From Vogesella sp. LIG4 (GTDB lineage Bacteria; Pseudomonadota; Gammaproteobacteria; Burkholderiales; Chromobacteriaceae): a stretch of DNA of 64,000 bases. The position numbers and the translations under genes are program-made. Shown piece after piece: positions 31,110 through 40,500 of the stretch (positions are counted from its first letter, which is position 1; the number at the start of each line of letters is the position of its first letter). The stretch covers positions 3,171,456 through 3,235,455 of the forward strand of contig NZ_LT607802.1 in the NCBI RefSeq assembly GCF_900090205.1, read 5' to 3'. The notes under the pieces are model-generated. The model ran no database searches and was not told the DNA's origin. It was given only the letters and a program-made list of their open reading frames with translations.

Positions 31110-31175
31110 CTACTATCGATTTCACCCTGCCGGGTGTGGCGGCTAGGCTGAAATATATCCACAAGGAGAGTCGCC

Positions 31176-31331
31176 ATGGATACCCTGCTAGATTGCCGGG
31201 TCTGCCTGGAAGAAATTCCGGCTGATACCAATAGCGAAACCGAAGAATACGTCAGCTATTTCTGTGGGCTCGACTGTTACCAGCAGTGGCACCAACTGGC
31301 GCCGCAGGTGGAGGAGCAGCAAGCAGCCTGA
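31176..31331 (+). CDS. Small cysteine-rich protein, DUF3330-like
   Basis: 51 residues, translated directly from the sequence: starts MDTLLDCRVCLEEIPADT and continues with EYVSYFCGLDCYQQW. Two Cys pairs (C7/C10 and C30/C34) suggest a small zinc ribbon. The C-x2-C ... EIP ... YV-FCGLDCY-W pattern is that of DUF3330, whose function is unknown. The ribosome site AAGGAG is well placed and a strong terminator follows, so it is a stand-alone gene. Confidence 0.75.
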   Translation: MDTLLDCRVCLEEIPADTNSETEEYVSYFCGLDCYQQWHQLAPQVEEQQAA

Positions 31332-31350
31332 GCGACTGGGCTGCGTTCCT

Positions 31351-31377
31351 GGCGCGGGCATGCCCCGCGCCTTTTTT
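31351..31377 (+). terminator. Intrinsic terminator
   Basis: GGCGCGGG and CCCGCGCC around a 5-base loop followed by TTTTTT, 20 bases after the DUF3330-like stop. Confidence 0.9.
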
Positions 31378-31394
31378 GTGCGCTGGCGGTGCGC

Positions 31395-32069
31395 TCAGCC
31401 GGCAGCGGGCAGAGCGCCCGGGTCGACGTGCAGCCGCCCCATGTCACGGATGCGGCTCAGGCTGGCGTGGGCGGCATGCCATGGTAGCGATTCGATCAGC
31501 ACGGGCTGGCGGCGCAGCAGCTGCAGTACCATCACCAGGCAGCCTACTGCCTGCTGCGCATCGCGATGTTCGGCGTCGGTAAGCTGGTTCTGGCGGGCAG
31601 GGCGCTCCCGGCGCCGCTCGCTGTAACCGAGCGGTGGCTGGCTCAGGCTGCTGGCCGGCTGCTGGTGGTACAGGCGGCACGGTAGCGGCCACTGGTCCAC
31701 GGGCGGCATCTCGCGCCCGGTGAGTTCGCCTATGGTCTGCTCCAGTTCTCGCGCCAGCAGGGCGGTTTCGTCCAGCAACACGTGCCCCGGCGTGCCGCCC
31801 AGCATGGTCTTTTCGCGCAGCACCATGCAGCGGCGCAGCACGAAGCGCAGCTTGCCGTCGGCCAGGTCGCGCACTTCCTGCTCGCTGCCTTGCCGCGCGC
31901 GCTCATGCATGACATCAAGCCAGCGCGCCCAGGCCAGGTATTCCTCGGCAAGATTGGGGGTGTTGGCGGCAGGGGTCTTGGGCGGGGTAGGCGAGGGCTT
32001 GTGGCGCGGGTTGGGCGACGGGGAGAGGGTACCGAAACCTTCCAGCAGCTTTCGGCGTATCGGTTGCAT
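31395..32069 (-). CDS. Hypothetical protein
   Basis: 224 residues, no signal peptide or membrane helix. Pro-rich N-terminal third (SPSPNPRHKPSPTPPKTPAANTP), then a helical, charged body with EYLAWARWLDVMHERARQGSEQEVRDLADGKLRFVLRRCMVLREK. The start ATG has a good CAGGAGA ribosome site. No family recognised. Convergent with the DUF3330-like gene and separated from the MarR gene on the same strand by 176 bases. Confidence 0.6.
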   Translation of the reverse strand: MQPIRRKLLEGFGTLSPSPNPRHKPSPTPPKTPAANTPNLAEEYLAWARWLDVMHERARQGSEQEVRDLADGKLRFVLRRCMVLREKTMLGGTPGHVLLDETALLARELEQTIGELTGREMPPVDQWPLPCRLYHQQPASSLSQPPLGYSERRRERPARQNQLTDAEHRDAQQAVGCLVMVLQLLRRQPVLIESLPWHAAHASLSRIRDMGRLHVDPGALPAAG

Positions 32070-32245
32070 GGCAGATCTCCTGCTGACGTGCTGACCGTTA
32101 TATCGGCACTACACACTATTCACTTTAGAGCCGCGCCATGTCTGCGTCGCGTATTGCTGGCGAAAGTCGGTGAAAATTGTCGCTTTCCGGTGTTTTCGAT
32201 AGATATTGCCTGCCGGTACTGCTTGCGGCCAACGTTACCGGCGGC

Positions 32246-32719
32246 TCACTCATCAACCAGTCTGCCCAGCAGTGCGGACAGCTGGCCGATTTCCGCCTCG
32301 CTCAGCCGCTGGTGCAGCCACTGCGCGGTGTTTGCCACTGCCTCGGCCATTGCCGTCTCGATCAGGGCCTGGCCGCTGTCGGCAAGGCACACCGGCTTGC
32401 TGCGCAAATCGTGCTGCAGCTGGCGGCGGGTCACCATCCCGCGCGCCTCCAGCTGCAGCAGCACCTTGGTGAGGCCGCCGGAGGTGATCACCACTTCTTC
32501 CTGAATCCTCGACGGCGTCATCTGGTGCGGTGGCGGCGAGTTGCGCAGCGTGGCCAGCACGTCGAACTCCACCAGGCTGACGGCGAATTTCTCCAGCACA
32601 GGTGTCAGCGTGCCCAGCGAGGCGCCTTGCGCCCATTGCAGGCGCAGGAACAGCGGCACGGTCAGGGCATTCAGCGAGCTGTCCCACTGGTGGTGCTGCA
32701 TACGGTCTTGCTGGGGCAT
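32246..32719 (-). CDS. MarR-family transcriptional regulator
   Basis: 157 residues. Winged-helix core: VEFDVLATLRNSPPPHQMTPSRIQEEVVITSGGLTKVLLQLEARGMVTRRQLQHDLRSKPVCLADSGQALIE, with the wing and the Asp-Arg-type recognition of MarR proteins. Divergent from the ferric-reductase gene. A near-perfect palindrome lies between the two starts (32777-32796), the natural operator for autoregulation and control of the reductase. Confidence 0.9.
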   Translation of the reverse strand: MPQQDRMQHHQWDSSLNALTVPLFLRLQWAQGASLGTLTPVLEKFAVSLVEFDVLATLRNSPPPHQMTPSRIQEEVVITSGGLTKVLLQLEARGMVTRRQLQHDLRSKPVCLADSGQALIETAMAEAVANTAQWLHQRLSEAEIGQLSALLGRLVDE

Positions 32720-32776
32720 GGCTTGTTTCTGGGTGATTTTGTTAACGGCGGCGGCAAGATGTTAATGGATATGTAG

Positions 32777-32796
32777 TTATCTTGCTAGAAAGATAA
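32777..32796. promoter_or_regulatory. Palindromic operator candidate between marR-type gene and ferric reductase
   Basis: TTATCTTGCTAGAAAGATAA is symmetric at 18 of 20 positions around CTAG. It sits in the 121-base divergent region, 45 bases upstream of the reductase start. Size and AT-rich arms fit MarR dimers. Confidence 0.65.
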
Positions 32797-32840
32797 TCGG
32801 CCGATAGGCTGCAGCCATCCGATTTCGTAAGGTGAACGAC

Positions 32841-34184
32841 ATGCGCAAGATTGCAGCCTGCTACTGGGGCGCCCTGGCCCTACTGACATTGCTGTGGCTG
32901 GCCGCCAACCCGGTGCTGCCCAGCGGCTTCTTTGCCTGGCGCAGTGCCCTGAGCCAGTACAGCGGTGTGCTGGGCATGGCAGTGATGAGCGTGGCCATGC
33001 TGCTGGCGATGCGGCCAACCTGGCTGGAAGGCCGGCTGGGCGGGCTGGACAAGATGTACCGGCTGCACAAGTGGCTGGGCATCGCCGCGCTGGTGGTATC
33101 CATTGCCCACTGGGCGGTGTCGCAGGGGCCGAAATGGCTGCGCGCGCTGGGCCTGCTCAGTGGCGGGCGGCCGCGGCGCCCACCGATGCCGGCGCTGGAT
33201 GCCGACAGCCTGCAGCAGCTGTTCCAGCAGTGGCGCCACAGCGCCCAGGGCCTGGGCGAGTGGGCGTTCTATGCCGCCGCCGCCCTGCTGGTGCTGGCCC
33301 TGCTGCGGCGCGTGCCATACCGCTACTTTGCCAAATTGCACCGTCTGCTGCCGCTGGCCTACCTGGTTCTGGTGTTCCACTCGGCGGTGCTGCTCGATTT
33401 CGGCAACTGGGCCACGCCGTCCGGCTGGCTGCTGGCTGCGCTGATGGCGGGTGGCAGCGTCAGCGCCGTGCTGTCGCTGTGCCGCCGGCATATCGGTCAG
33501 CCCAGGGTGGGCGGCCACATTACCGCGCTGGACTACCAGCCCCTGCTGCAGGTGCTGGCGGTGGACGTGCAGCTGGACGGCCGCTGGCCCGGCCACCAGG
33601 CCGGCCAGTTCGCCTTCATCCGTTTCGATGCCGACGAAGGCGCGCATCCGTTCACCCTGGCGTCGGCCTGGCAGGGCGACGGCCGGGTGCGCATCCTGAT
33701 CAAGGCACTGGGCGACTACACCCGGCAGTTGCCGCAGCGGCTGGCAGTGGGTGGCACGGTGCAGCTGGAGGGGCCGTATGGCCGCTTTACCTTCGATACC
33801 GCAACCGGCGGCGGCGAGCGGCGCCAGATCTGGGTTGCCGGCGGCATCGGCATTACCCCGTTCCTGGCGCGCATGCAGGCACTGGCCGCCGCGCCGGCAG
33901 CGCAGCGCATCGACTTCTTCCATGCCAGCAGCGCCGACGATGCGCTGATCCGCCAGCAGCTGCAGCAGGATGCATCCGCCGCCGGTGTGGCCTTGCACCT
34001 GCTGTGGCAACGCAGCGACGGCCGGCTGGATGCCGAGCGCCTGGCGCGCACGGTGCCGGACTGGCGCAATGCCGACATCTGGTTCTGCGGCCCGGCGGGC
34101 ATGGGGCAGCAGCTGCGCGACGGCCTGCTGGCCATGGGCCTGCCGGCGGGCCGCTTCCACCAGGAGCTGTTCCAGATGCGTTAA
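32841..34184 (+). CDS. Ferric reductase-like transmembrane oxidoreductase
   Basis: 447 residues. N-terminal half is a six-helix b-type heme domain (LALLTLLWLAANPVLP, GVLGMAVMSVAMLLAMRP, LHKWLGIAALVVSIAHWAVSQ, LHRLLPLAYLVLVFHSAVLL) with the paired His ligands. The C-terminal half is a ferredoxin-NADP reductase module with FAD site (HPFTLASAWQGDGRVRILIKALGDYTRQLP), GPYGRFTF, NAD site (WVAGGIGITPFLARMQAL) and C-terminal DIWFCGPAGMGQQL. It moves electrons from NAD(P)H across the membrane to an external acceptor such as Fe3+. Start ATG 32841 is used, after TAAGGTGA. Probably MarR-controlled. Confidence 0.88.
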   Translation: MRKIAACYWGALALLTLLWLAANPVLPSGFFAWRSALSQYSGVLGMAVMSVAMLLAMRPTWLEGRLGGLDKMYRLHKWLGIAALVVSIAHWAVSQGPKWLRALGLLSGGRPRRPPMPALDADSLQQLFQQWRHSAQGLGEWAFYAAAALLVLALLRRVPYRYFAKLHRLLPLAYLVLVFHSAVLLDFGNWATPSGWLLAALMAGGSVSAVLSLCRRHIGQPRVGGHITALDYQPLLQVLAVDVQLDGRWPGHQAGQFAFIRFDADEGAHPFTLASAWQGDGRVRILIKALGDYTRQLPQRLAVGGTVQLEGPYGRFTFDTATGGGERRQIWVAGGIGITPFLARMQALAAAPAAQRIDFFHASSADDALIRQQLQQDASAAGVALHLLWQRSDGRLDAERLARTVPDWRNADIWFCGPAGMGQQLRDGLLAMGLPAGRFHQELFQMR

Positions 34185-34220
34185 ACCGGGCCACCCTGCA
34201 GCCCATCACAAGGAATCCCC

Positions 34221-34520
34221 ATGAAGCAACATCACTACCGCATTACCGTGGAACATCTCGCCCAGCCGGACGGCGGCGCCTCGCCACATGCCGCGCCGCT
34301 GGTATTCGAAGCTGGCAACCATGACGACATTATCGACATTGCGCAGCGCCTGGCCGGCCGCAGCGACCTGGCCGCCATCAACACCGATGCGCTGGCCGTT
34401 GGCCTGAAACTGTTCGGCGAGGTAATGCTGGAGCATCGTGACCATCCGCTGTTTTCCAGCTTGCGCCCGCACTTTGCTCAGTTCATGAAAACCCTCAAGC
34501 AGGGGCCGGCCGCGGCATGA
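34221..34520 (+). CDS. DUF3861 family protein
   Basis: 99 residues, soluble, MKQHHYRITVEHLAQPDGG...PLVFEAGNHDDIIDIAQRLAGRSDLAAINTDALAVGLKLFGEVMLEHRDHPLFSSLRPHFAQFMKTLK. The pattern (YRITV at the start, HDD-I/V, LF-EV-L-H--HPLF-----F--FM--LK) is characteristic of DUF3861, of unknown function. It follows the ferric reductase by 36 bases with an AAGGA ribosome site, so is probably its operon partner, and is closed by a hairpin. Confidence 0.8.
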   Translation: MKQHHYRITVEHLAQPDGGASPHAAPLVFEAGNHDDIIDIAQRLAGRSDLAAINTDALAVGLKLFGEVMLEHRDHPLFSSLRPHFAQFMKTLKQGPAAA

Positions 34521-34525
34521 GAAAA

Positions 34526-34555
34526 GCGCTTGCGGCCAACCATGGCCGCAAGCGC
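34526..34555. terminator. Bidirectional hairpin between DUF3861 gene and nitroreductase
   Basis: GCGCTTGCGGCCA pairs with TGGCCGCAAGCGC around a 4-base loop, between two convergent genes. One arm is an exact 10-mer (34531-34540), the other a two-mismatch copy. No T-run. This shows the 10-mer used as terminator material. Confidence 0.6.
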
Positions 34556-34574
34556 CGTTCTGGCTGCCGTCAAG

Positions 34575-35228
34575 TTACAGCCGGGTGATCACCGCATCCG
34601 CCGGCAGCCGCGACTTGGGCAGCCGGGCGTTGAAGTCGTCGTCGCTGCGCTGGCCCAGCGCCACCAGCACCGCGCTGGTCAGGCCCTTGTCACGCAGGCC
34701 CAGCACCTCGTCCATTACCTTCTGATCGAAGCCCTCTATCGGGCAGGCGTCGATGCCCATCGCCGCCGCGCCCAGCAGCAGGGTGCCCACCGCCAGGTAG
34801 ACCTGCTTTTCCATCCAGTGCTGCGCGTCGCGCAGTTCGAAACGGTGCATGTTCACGAAATGGCTGCGGCCGCGATGCTGGCCGGCGCGCGCGGCGTCGT
34901 CGGCAAAGCGGCCGTCGCGCTCTTCCTGCGCCAGCAGCGCACGCAGGTGATTGTCGTCGATGCTGGCGCGGGTGCAGAACAGCACCACGTGCGAAGCATT
35001 GCGCAGCTTGGCTTCGTTGAAGGCGTAGCCGCCGGCGGTAGCCCTGGCCAGCGTGTCCTTGCCCTGTTCGCTGCCAGCGATAAAGAAATGCCAGGGCTGC
35101 GAGTTGGTGGACGAGGGCGCGAAGCGCAGCAGGGTTTCGATCTGCTGCACCTGTTCCGCGCTCAGTGTGTGCTGCGGGTTGAAGGCTTTGGTGGTGTAAC
35201 GGCGGGTGGCGATGGCGGCGATGTCCAT
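34575..35228 (-). CDS. nfsB: Oxygen-insensitive NAD(P)H nitroreductase (NfsB-type)
   Basis: 217 residues, exactly the length of E. coli NfsB. FMN contacts at ATRRYTTKAFNP and RFAPSSTNSQPWHFFI, then the central NASHVVLFCTRASIDDNHL and C-terminal MGIDACPIEGFDQKVMDEVLGL blocks. Reduces nitroaromatics and quinones with two-electron chemistry in the cytosol. Divergent from a LysR gene (35347) that probably regulates it. Confidence 0.93.
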   Translation of the reverse strand: MDIAAIATRRYTTKAFNPQHTLSAEQVQQIETLLRFAPSSTNSQPWHFFIAGSEQGKDTLARATAGGYAFNEAKLRNASHVVLFCTRASIDDNHLRALLAQEERDGRFADDAARAGQHRGRSHFVNMHRFELRDAQHWMEKQVYLAVGTLLLGAAAMGIDACPIEGFDQKVMDEVLGLRDKGLTSAVLVALGQRSDDDFNARLPKSRLPADAVITRL

Positions 35229-35346
35229 GCTGGCTCCTGGGTGATGGGTAAAGGCCGGCGGGGCCGGGGCATGCTGCTATGATGAGTAACAAACATATTT
35301 TGAAAAAGTGGCTGCCATTTGCATCACTATCAAAACGGATTTGAAA

Positions 35347-36246
35347 ATGCGATCACTGCAGGAACTGGAAATCTTTGTGCGCACCGCCGAAACCGGCAGC
35401 CTGTCCGCCACCGCGCGGCTGCTGGACCTCACCCCGGCCGCCGCCAGCGCCGCGCTGAAGCGGCTGGAGGCCGAGCTGCACGTGCCGCTGTTCGTGCGCT
35501 CCACCCGCAGCCTGCGGCTGACAGCGCAGGGCGAGCTGTACCTGGCGCACTGCCGCCAGGCGCTGGAGCTGCTGGCCAGTGGCCGCGATGCACTGCAAAG
35601 CGGTGGCAGCCAGCTGCGTGGCACGCTGCAGCTGTCAATGCCGTCCGACCTGGGGCGCAATGTGCTGCTGCCGTGGCTGGCGGCATTCCAGGCGCAGCAC
35701 CCGCAACTATCGCTGCGGATGCAGGTGTCCGACCGTCTGGCCGATGTGTACCGCGAGCCGGTGGACCTGGCGCTGCGCTACGGCGAGCTGCCGGACTCCA
35801 GCCTGGTGGCGCTGCCGCTGGTGCCGGACAACCGCCGCGTGCTGTGTGCCGCGCCGGCCTACCTGCAGCAATATGGCGCGCCGCAGCAGCCGGACGATCT
35901 GCGCCGGCACAACTGCCTGTGCTACATGCTGGGCGATGCCATACACGACAGCTGGCGCTTTTTCCGCCACGGCAGCGCGCAGTTGGTGGCGGTGCGCGGC
36001 AGGCAGCAGCTGGATGACGGCGACGTGGTGCGCCGGCTGGCAGTGGCCGGGTACGGTATCGCCTACAAATCGGCGCTGGACGTGGCCGACGACCTACGTG
36101 CCGGCCGGCTGCAGGCGCTGTGCACCGACTGGCAGGGCGACCCGGCGCCGCTCAACCTGATGTGCGCCGACCGCCGCCAGCTCAGCCCGGCGGTGCAGGC
36201 ACTGCGCGCCTTCCTGGCCGAAAGGTTGGCCGCACACGCTCTGTGA
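35347..36246 (+). CDS. LysR-family regulator divergent from nfsB
   Basis: 299 residues from MRSLQELEIFVRTAETGSL. Helix-turn-helix SATARLLDLTPAAASAALKRLEAELHVPLFVRSTRSLRLTAQGE, and a CrgA/AaeR-like effector domain (LRGTLQLSMPSDLGRNVLLPWLAAFQAQHPQLSLRM). The region between it and nfsB is AT-rich with T-N11-A-like half-sites, as expected for LysR control. A 10-mer copy lies near the stop (36225), just before sbcD. Confidence 0.9.
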   Translation: MRSLQELEIFVRTAETGSLSATARLLDLTPAAASAALKRLEAELHVPLFVRSTRSLRLTAQGELYLAHCRQALELLASGRDALQSGGSQLRGTLQLSMPSDLGRNVLLPWLAAFQAQHPQLSLRMQVSDRLADVYREPVDLALRYGELPDSSLVALPLVPDNRRVLCAAPAYLQQYGAPQQPDDLRRHNCLCYMLGDAIHDSWRFFRHGSAQLVAVRGRQQLDDGDVVRRLAVAGYGIAYKSALDVADDLRAGRLQALCTDWQGDPAPLNLMCADRRQLSPAVQALRAFLAERLAAHAL

Positions 36247-36312
36247 GCGCCGCCATGCCGGCAGCACGCCCGGCTTGCTAGAATGCCGGCCATTGCACTG
36301 TCACCTCCCGCT

Positions 36313-37542
36313 ATGCGCATCCTTCATACCTCCGACTGGCACCTGGGCCAGCACTTCATGGGCAAGAGCCGCCAGGCCGAGCACCAGGCTTTCATCCACT
36401 GGCTGCTGCAGCAGGTTGCCGCGCAGCAGGTGGATGCGGTACTGATCGCCGGCGACGTGTTCGATACCGGCACGCCGCCCAGCTACGCCCGTGAACTCTA
36501 CAGTCAGCTGGTGGTGGCGCTGCATGCGGCCAACGTTAGCCTGCTGGTGCTGGGCGGCAACCACGATTCGGCGGCCACGCTGGGCGAAAGCCGCGCGCTG
36601 CTGGCCTGCCTGGGCGCCAGCGTGGTGCCGGCGGTGGCGGCAGCACCGGCCGAGCAGGTGTTGCTGCTCAAGCGCCGCGACGGCACGCCGGGCGCCATCG
36701 TCTGCGCGATACCGTTCATCCGCCCGCGCGACGTGCTGCAAAGCCAGGCCGGGCAGAGCGCCGAGGACAAGCAGCTTGGCCTGCAGCAGGCGATCCAGCA
36801 GCACTACCAGGCGGTGTACCAGGCCGCCTGTGCGCAGCGCGAAGCCTTGCGCATGCCGCTGCCCATCATCGCCACCGGCCACCTCACCACCGTGGGCGCC
36901 AGCGCCAGCGAGTCGGTGCGCGAAATCTACGTTGGCGCGCTGGAAGCCTTCCCCACCAGCGCCTTTCCGCCGGCCGACTACATCGCACTGGGCCACATCC
37001 ACCGCCCGCAGCTGGTGGGCGGGCTGGAGCACATCCGCTACAGCGGCTCGCCGATTCCATTGGGCTTCGACGAAGCCGGCCAGCAGAAGCAGGTGCTGCT
37101 GGTGGACGTGGACAGCCTGGGGTTGATGGCGGTAACGCCGTTGCCGGTGCCGTGCTTCCAGCCGCTGCGGACGCTGCGGACGCTGCGCGGCAACCTGGCG
37201 GAACTGGCCGGCGCCATTGCTGAGGCGGCCGGGCAGGGTACGGCGGAAAAGCCGGTGTGGCTGGACGTGCAGGTGCAGGGCGACGACTACCTGTCCGACC
37301 TGCAGCAGCGCATCCAGCAGCTGGTGGGCGAGCTGCCGCTGGAGGTGCTGCGCATCCGCCGCGAACGGGCCAATGCCGGTGCGGCGCTGGAAGCCACCGC
37401 ACGTGAAACCCTGGCCGAGCTGACGCCGCAGGATGTATTCGAGCGCCGCCTGGCGCAGGAGACACTGGATGCGCCGCTGCTGGAACAGCTACAGGCGCGC
37501 TACCGCCAGCTGCTGGCCAGCCTGCAGGAGCAGGACGCATGA
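36313..37542 (+). CDS. sbcD: Nuclease SbcCD subunit D
   Basis: Mre11-type nuclease that with SbcC cuts DNA hairpins and protein-blocked ends. 409 residues from MRILHTSDWHLGQHF. Phosphoesterase motifs in order: SDWHLGQ, AGDVFDTGTPP, LGGNHDS, GHLTT and YIALGHIHRPQ. The C-terminal capping region ends with helices that bind the SbcC coiled coil. The TGA overlaps the sbcC ATG (ATGA). One 10-mer copy at 36525. Confidence 0.95.
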   Translation: MRILHTSDWHLGQHFMGKSRQAEHQAFIHWLLQQVAAQQVDAVLIAGDVFDTGTPPSYARELYSQLVVALHAANVSLLVLGGNHDSAATLGESRALLACLGASVVPAVAAAPAEQVLLLKRRDGTPGAIVCAIPFIRPRDVLQSQAGQSAEDKQLGLQQAIQQHYQAVYQAACAQREALRMPLPIIATGHLTTVGASASESVREIYVGALEAFPTSAFPPADYIALGHIHRPQLVGGLEHIRYSGSPIPLGFDEAGQQKQVLLVDVDSLGLMAVTPLPVPCFQPLRTLRTLRGNLAELAGAIAEAAGQGTAEKPVWLDVQVQGDDYLSDLQQRIQQLVGELPLEVLRIRRERANAGAALEATARETLAELTPQDVFERRLAQETLDAPLLEQLQARYRQLLASLQEQDA

Positions 37543-40500
37543 AGATACTCAGCCTGCGGTTAAAGAACCTCAACTCGCTGCAGGGCGAGTGGAAGATAGA
37601 CTTCCGCCTGCCGCCGTTCAGCGACAACGGTCTGTTCGCCATTACCGGCCCCACCGGCGCCGGCAAATCCACGCTGCTGGATGCCATCTGCCTGGCGCTG
37701 TACCACGAAACGCCGCGGCTGAAGACCATCTCCGCCAGCAGCAACGAGATCATGAGCCGCCACAGCGCCGACTGCCTGGCCGAGGTGGAATTCGAAGTGA
37801 AGGGCCGGCTGTACCGCGCTTTCTGGAGCCAGCGCCGCGCCCGCGACAAGGCCGATGGCGCACTGCAGCCGCCGCGGGTGGAGCTGGCGGACGGCGACGG
37901 CAGCATCCTCACCAGCCACAGCAACGACAAGCTCAAGCGCATCGAGGCGATTACCGGCCTGGATTTCGCCCGCTTCACCAAGTCCATGCTGCTGGCGCAG
38001 GGCGGCTTTGCCGCGTTCCTCAATGCCAGTGCCAACGAGCGTGCCGAACTGCTGGAAGAGCTGACCGGCACCGACATCTACGGCTTGATCTCGCAACGGG
38101 TGTTCGAGCAGGCCCGCGATGCGCGCAGCGCGCTGGAGCAACTGCAGGCGCGCGCCGAAGGCGTGGAGCTGCTGCCGGAAGCCGAGCGCGGCGCCATGCA
38201 ACAGCAGCTGGTGGCGGGCGATGCCGAGTTGGCCGCATGGCAGCAGCAACTGGCGCAACTGCAGCAGTGGCGGCAGTGGCGCCACGAACTGGAACAGGCG
38301 CAAAGCGCTGCCAGCCTGGCCGGGCAACAGCAACAGGCCGACAGCGACGCCTGGCAGCAGGCCGCGCCGCAGTTGCAGCCCTTGCAGGATGCCGCACCGG
38401 CCGAGGCGCTGCGGGTGCCGCACCAGGCCTGGCAGGGAGCGCTTGCCCGCAGCCGGCAGGCGCAGGCGGCGCGGGATGGCGTGCAGCAGCAACTGGCTGC
38501 CAGCCGGCAGCAGAGCGTGCTGCTGCACGGGCAGGCGTGCGTGTTGGCCGCAGAGCAGGCCGCAGGCGAGCAGCAGGCGCTGCATGCCGTGCAGCAACAG
38601 GCTGCCACGGTGGCGCAGTGGCTGCAGGCGCATGCACCGTTTGCCGTGCTGGGCGAGAAACTGAGCGGCTGGCACAGCCAGCAGCAGCAAGGTCGGCAGT
38701 TGCAGCAGCAACAGCAGCAGCTTGCCGGCCAGCAGGCCGCGGCAAGTCAGCAGCAGGCCGAACTGGAGGCGCAGCTGGCCGCCGCGCAGCTTGAGCGCCA
38801 GCAACTGGTTCAGCAGGCAGAACTCGGCCGCCAGGCCACCGCCAGCGCCGAGGCCGCGTTGCAGCAGCAGTTGAGCGGGCGCAGCCTGGCCGAGCTGCGT
38901 GGCGACTGGCAGCAGCAACAGCGCCAGCAGCAGGCATGGCGCGAACTGCAGCAGCAGGCACTGCGGCTGTCCGGGCAGCAAGCGCAGCAGGCACAGTGGC
39001 AGCAGGAGTTGGCCGCACGCGAGCAGCAACTGGCCAGCGAGCAGGCGGCACTGCAACAGCTGCGCCATGACTACGCCGGGGTAAAGGAACAGGTGGCCGA
39101 CAAGCGCCGCCTGCTGCTGCAGGAGCAGCGAATTCACAGCCTGGAGGCGCAACGCCGCCAGTTGCAGCCGGGCGAGCCTTGCCCGCTGTGCGGCTCGCAC
39201 GAGCACCCGGCGGTGCACGCCTACCAGGCGCTGGATGTCTCCGCCAGCGAGCAGGCGCTGCAGCAGAAGGAGGCCGAGCTGCAGCAGCTTACCGAGGCCG
39301 GCAGCGCCGCCGCCAGCCAGCTCAAGGCGCTGCAGCAGCGTCAGGCGGAGCAGGCCGAGGCGCTGCAGGCATTGCAAGCCGCGCTGCAGCAGGCCATTGC
39401 CGATTGGCGGGAGCAAGCGGCTGTCGCCGCATTGACTGTCGATTGGCCGCAGGGCACCGAACTGCAGCAGCAACTGGATGAGGCAGCGAACGCTGAAGCT
39501 ATGTTGGCCGCAAGGCTGGCGGCAGCGGAAGCCGCACAGCAGGCATTGCAGGCCGCGCAACAGCAGGCCGGCGAGCTGGACAGCCAGTTGCAGGCGGCCG
39601 ATGCCCGGCTGGCACTGCAGCAGCAGGCCTGGCAACACGCCGGGCAGAGCGTGGCCGAACTGGCCGCGCAGCATGCCGCGCTTGGCACGCAGAGGCAGGC
39701 GCTGCAGCAAGCACTGCAGCAGGATATCCAGGCGGCGGGGCTGCTGGCCGAGGCCGGCCAGGATGCCGCGCAGGAGGCTGATCTGGCGCCGTGGTTGGCC
39801 GCACGTCAGGCCGATTGGCAGCTATGGCAGCAGCAACAGCAGGCAGCACAGCAGTGGCAACTGGAACTGGAGCGGGCACAGCAGCGCAGCCAGCAGGCCG
39901 CACAGCAGGCGCAGCACTGGCAGCAGCGCTGGGATGCGCTGGCCGCCGGGGGGGCGCCCGCTACGCCGGCAGGCGGGCTGACACTGGCGGATTGCAGCCA
40001 GCAACTGACACAGCTGGAGCGCGAGCTGGCCAGCCTGCAAGGCCAGGCCAGCCAGCTGGCGCAAGACCTGCACTCTGCGCAGCAGCAGGCGGATGAGGCG
40101 GCGCAGCAGTGGCTGGCTGCGCTGCAGGCCAGCCCGTTTGCCGACGAGGCGGCCTTTCTTGCCGCACTGTTGCCGGAGGCGCAGCGGCAACAGCTGCATG
40201 CGCTGCAGCAGCAATTGCAAGCGGCGCTGCAGCGCAGCCAGGCACTGCTGCTGGCGGCCCGGCAGCGGCTGGATGCCTTGCAGGCGCAGGCGCTCACGGC
40301 ATTGCCGCTGGCCGAGCTGGAGGCGCAACTGGCGGCACTGGATGGCCAGCGCCAGGCGCTATCCGCCGAGCTGGGCGCGCTGCAGGCGCGGCTGGTCGAC
40401 GATGCCGCGCGCCGCGAACGGCAGCAGGGGCTGCTGCTGCAGATCGAGCGCCAGGCTGCCGATTGCGATATCTGGCAGCGGCTGAACAGCCTGATCGGCT

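Noticed and set aside
37560..39710. 716-codon Leu/Gln-rich minus-strand frame opposite sbcC
   Set aside because: Complement of the CAG-rich coiled-coil codons of sbcC; low complexity and no start signals.
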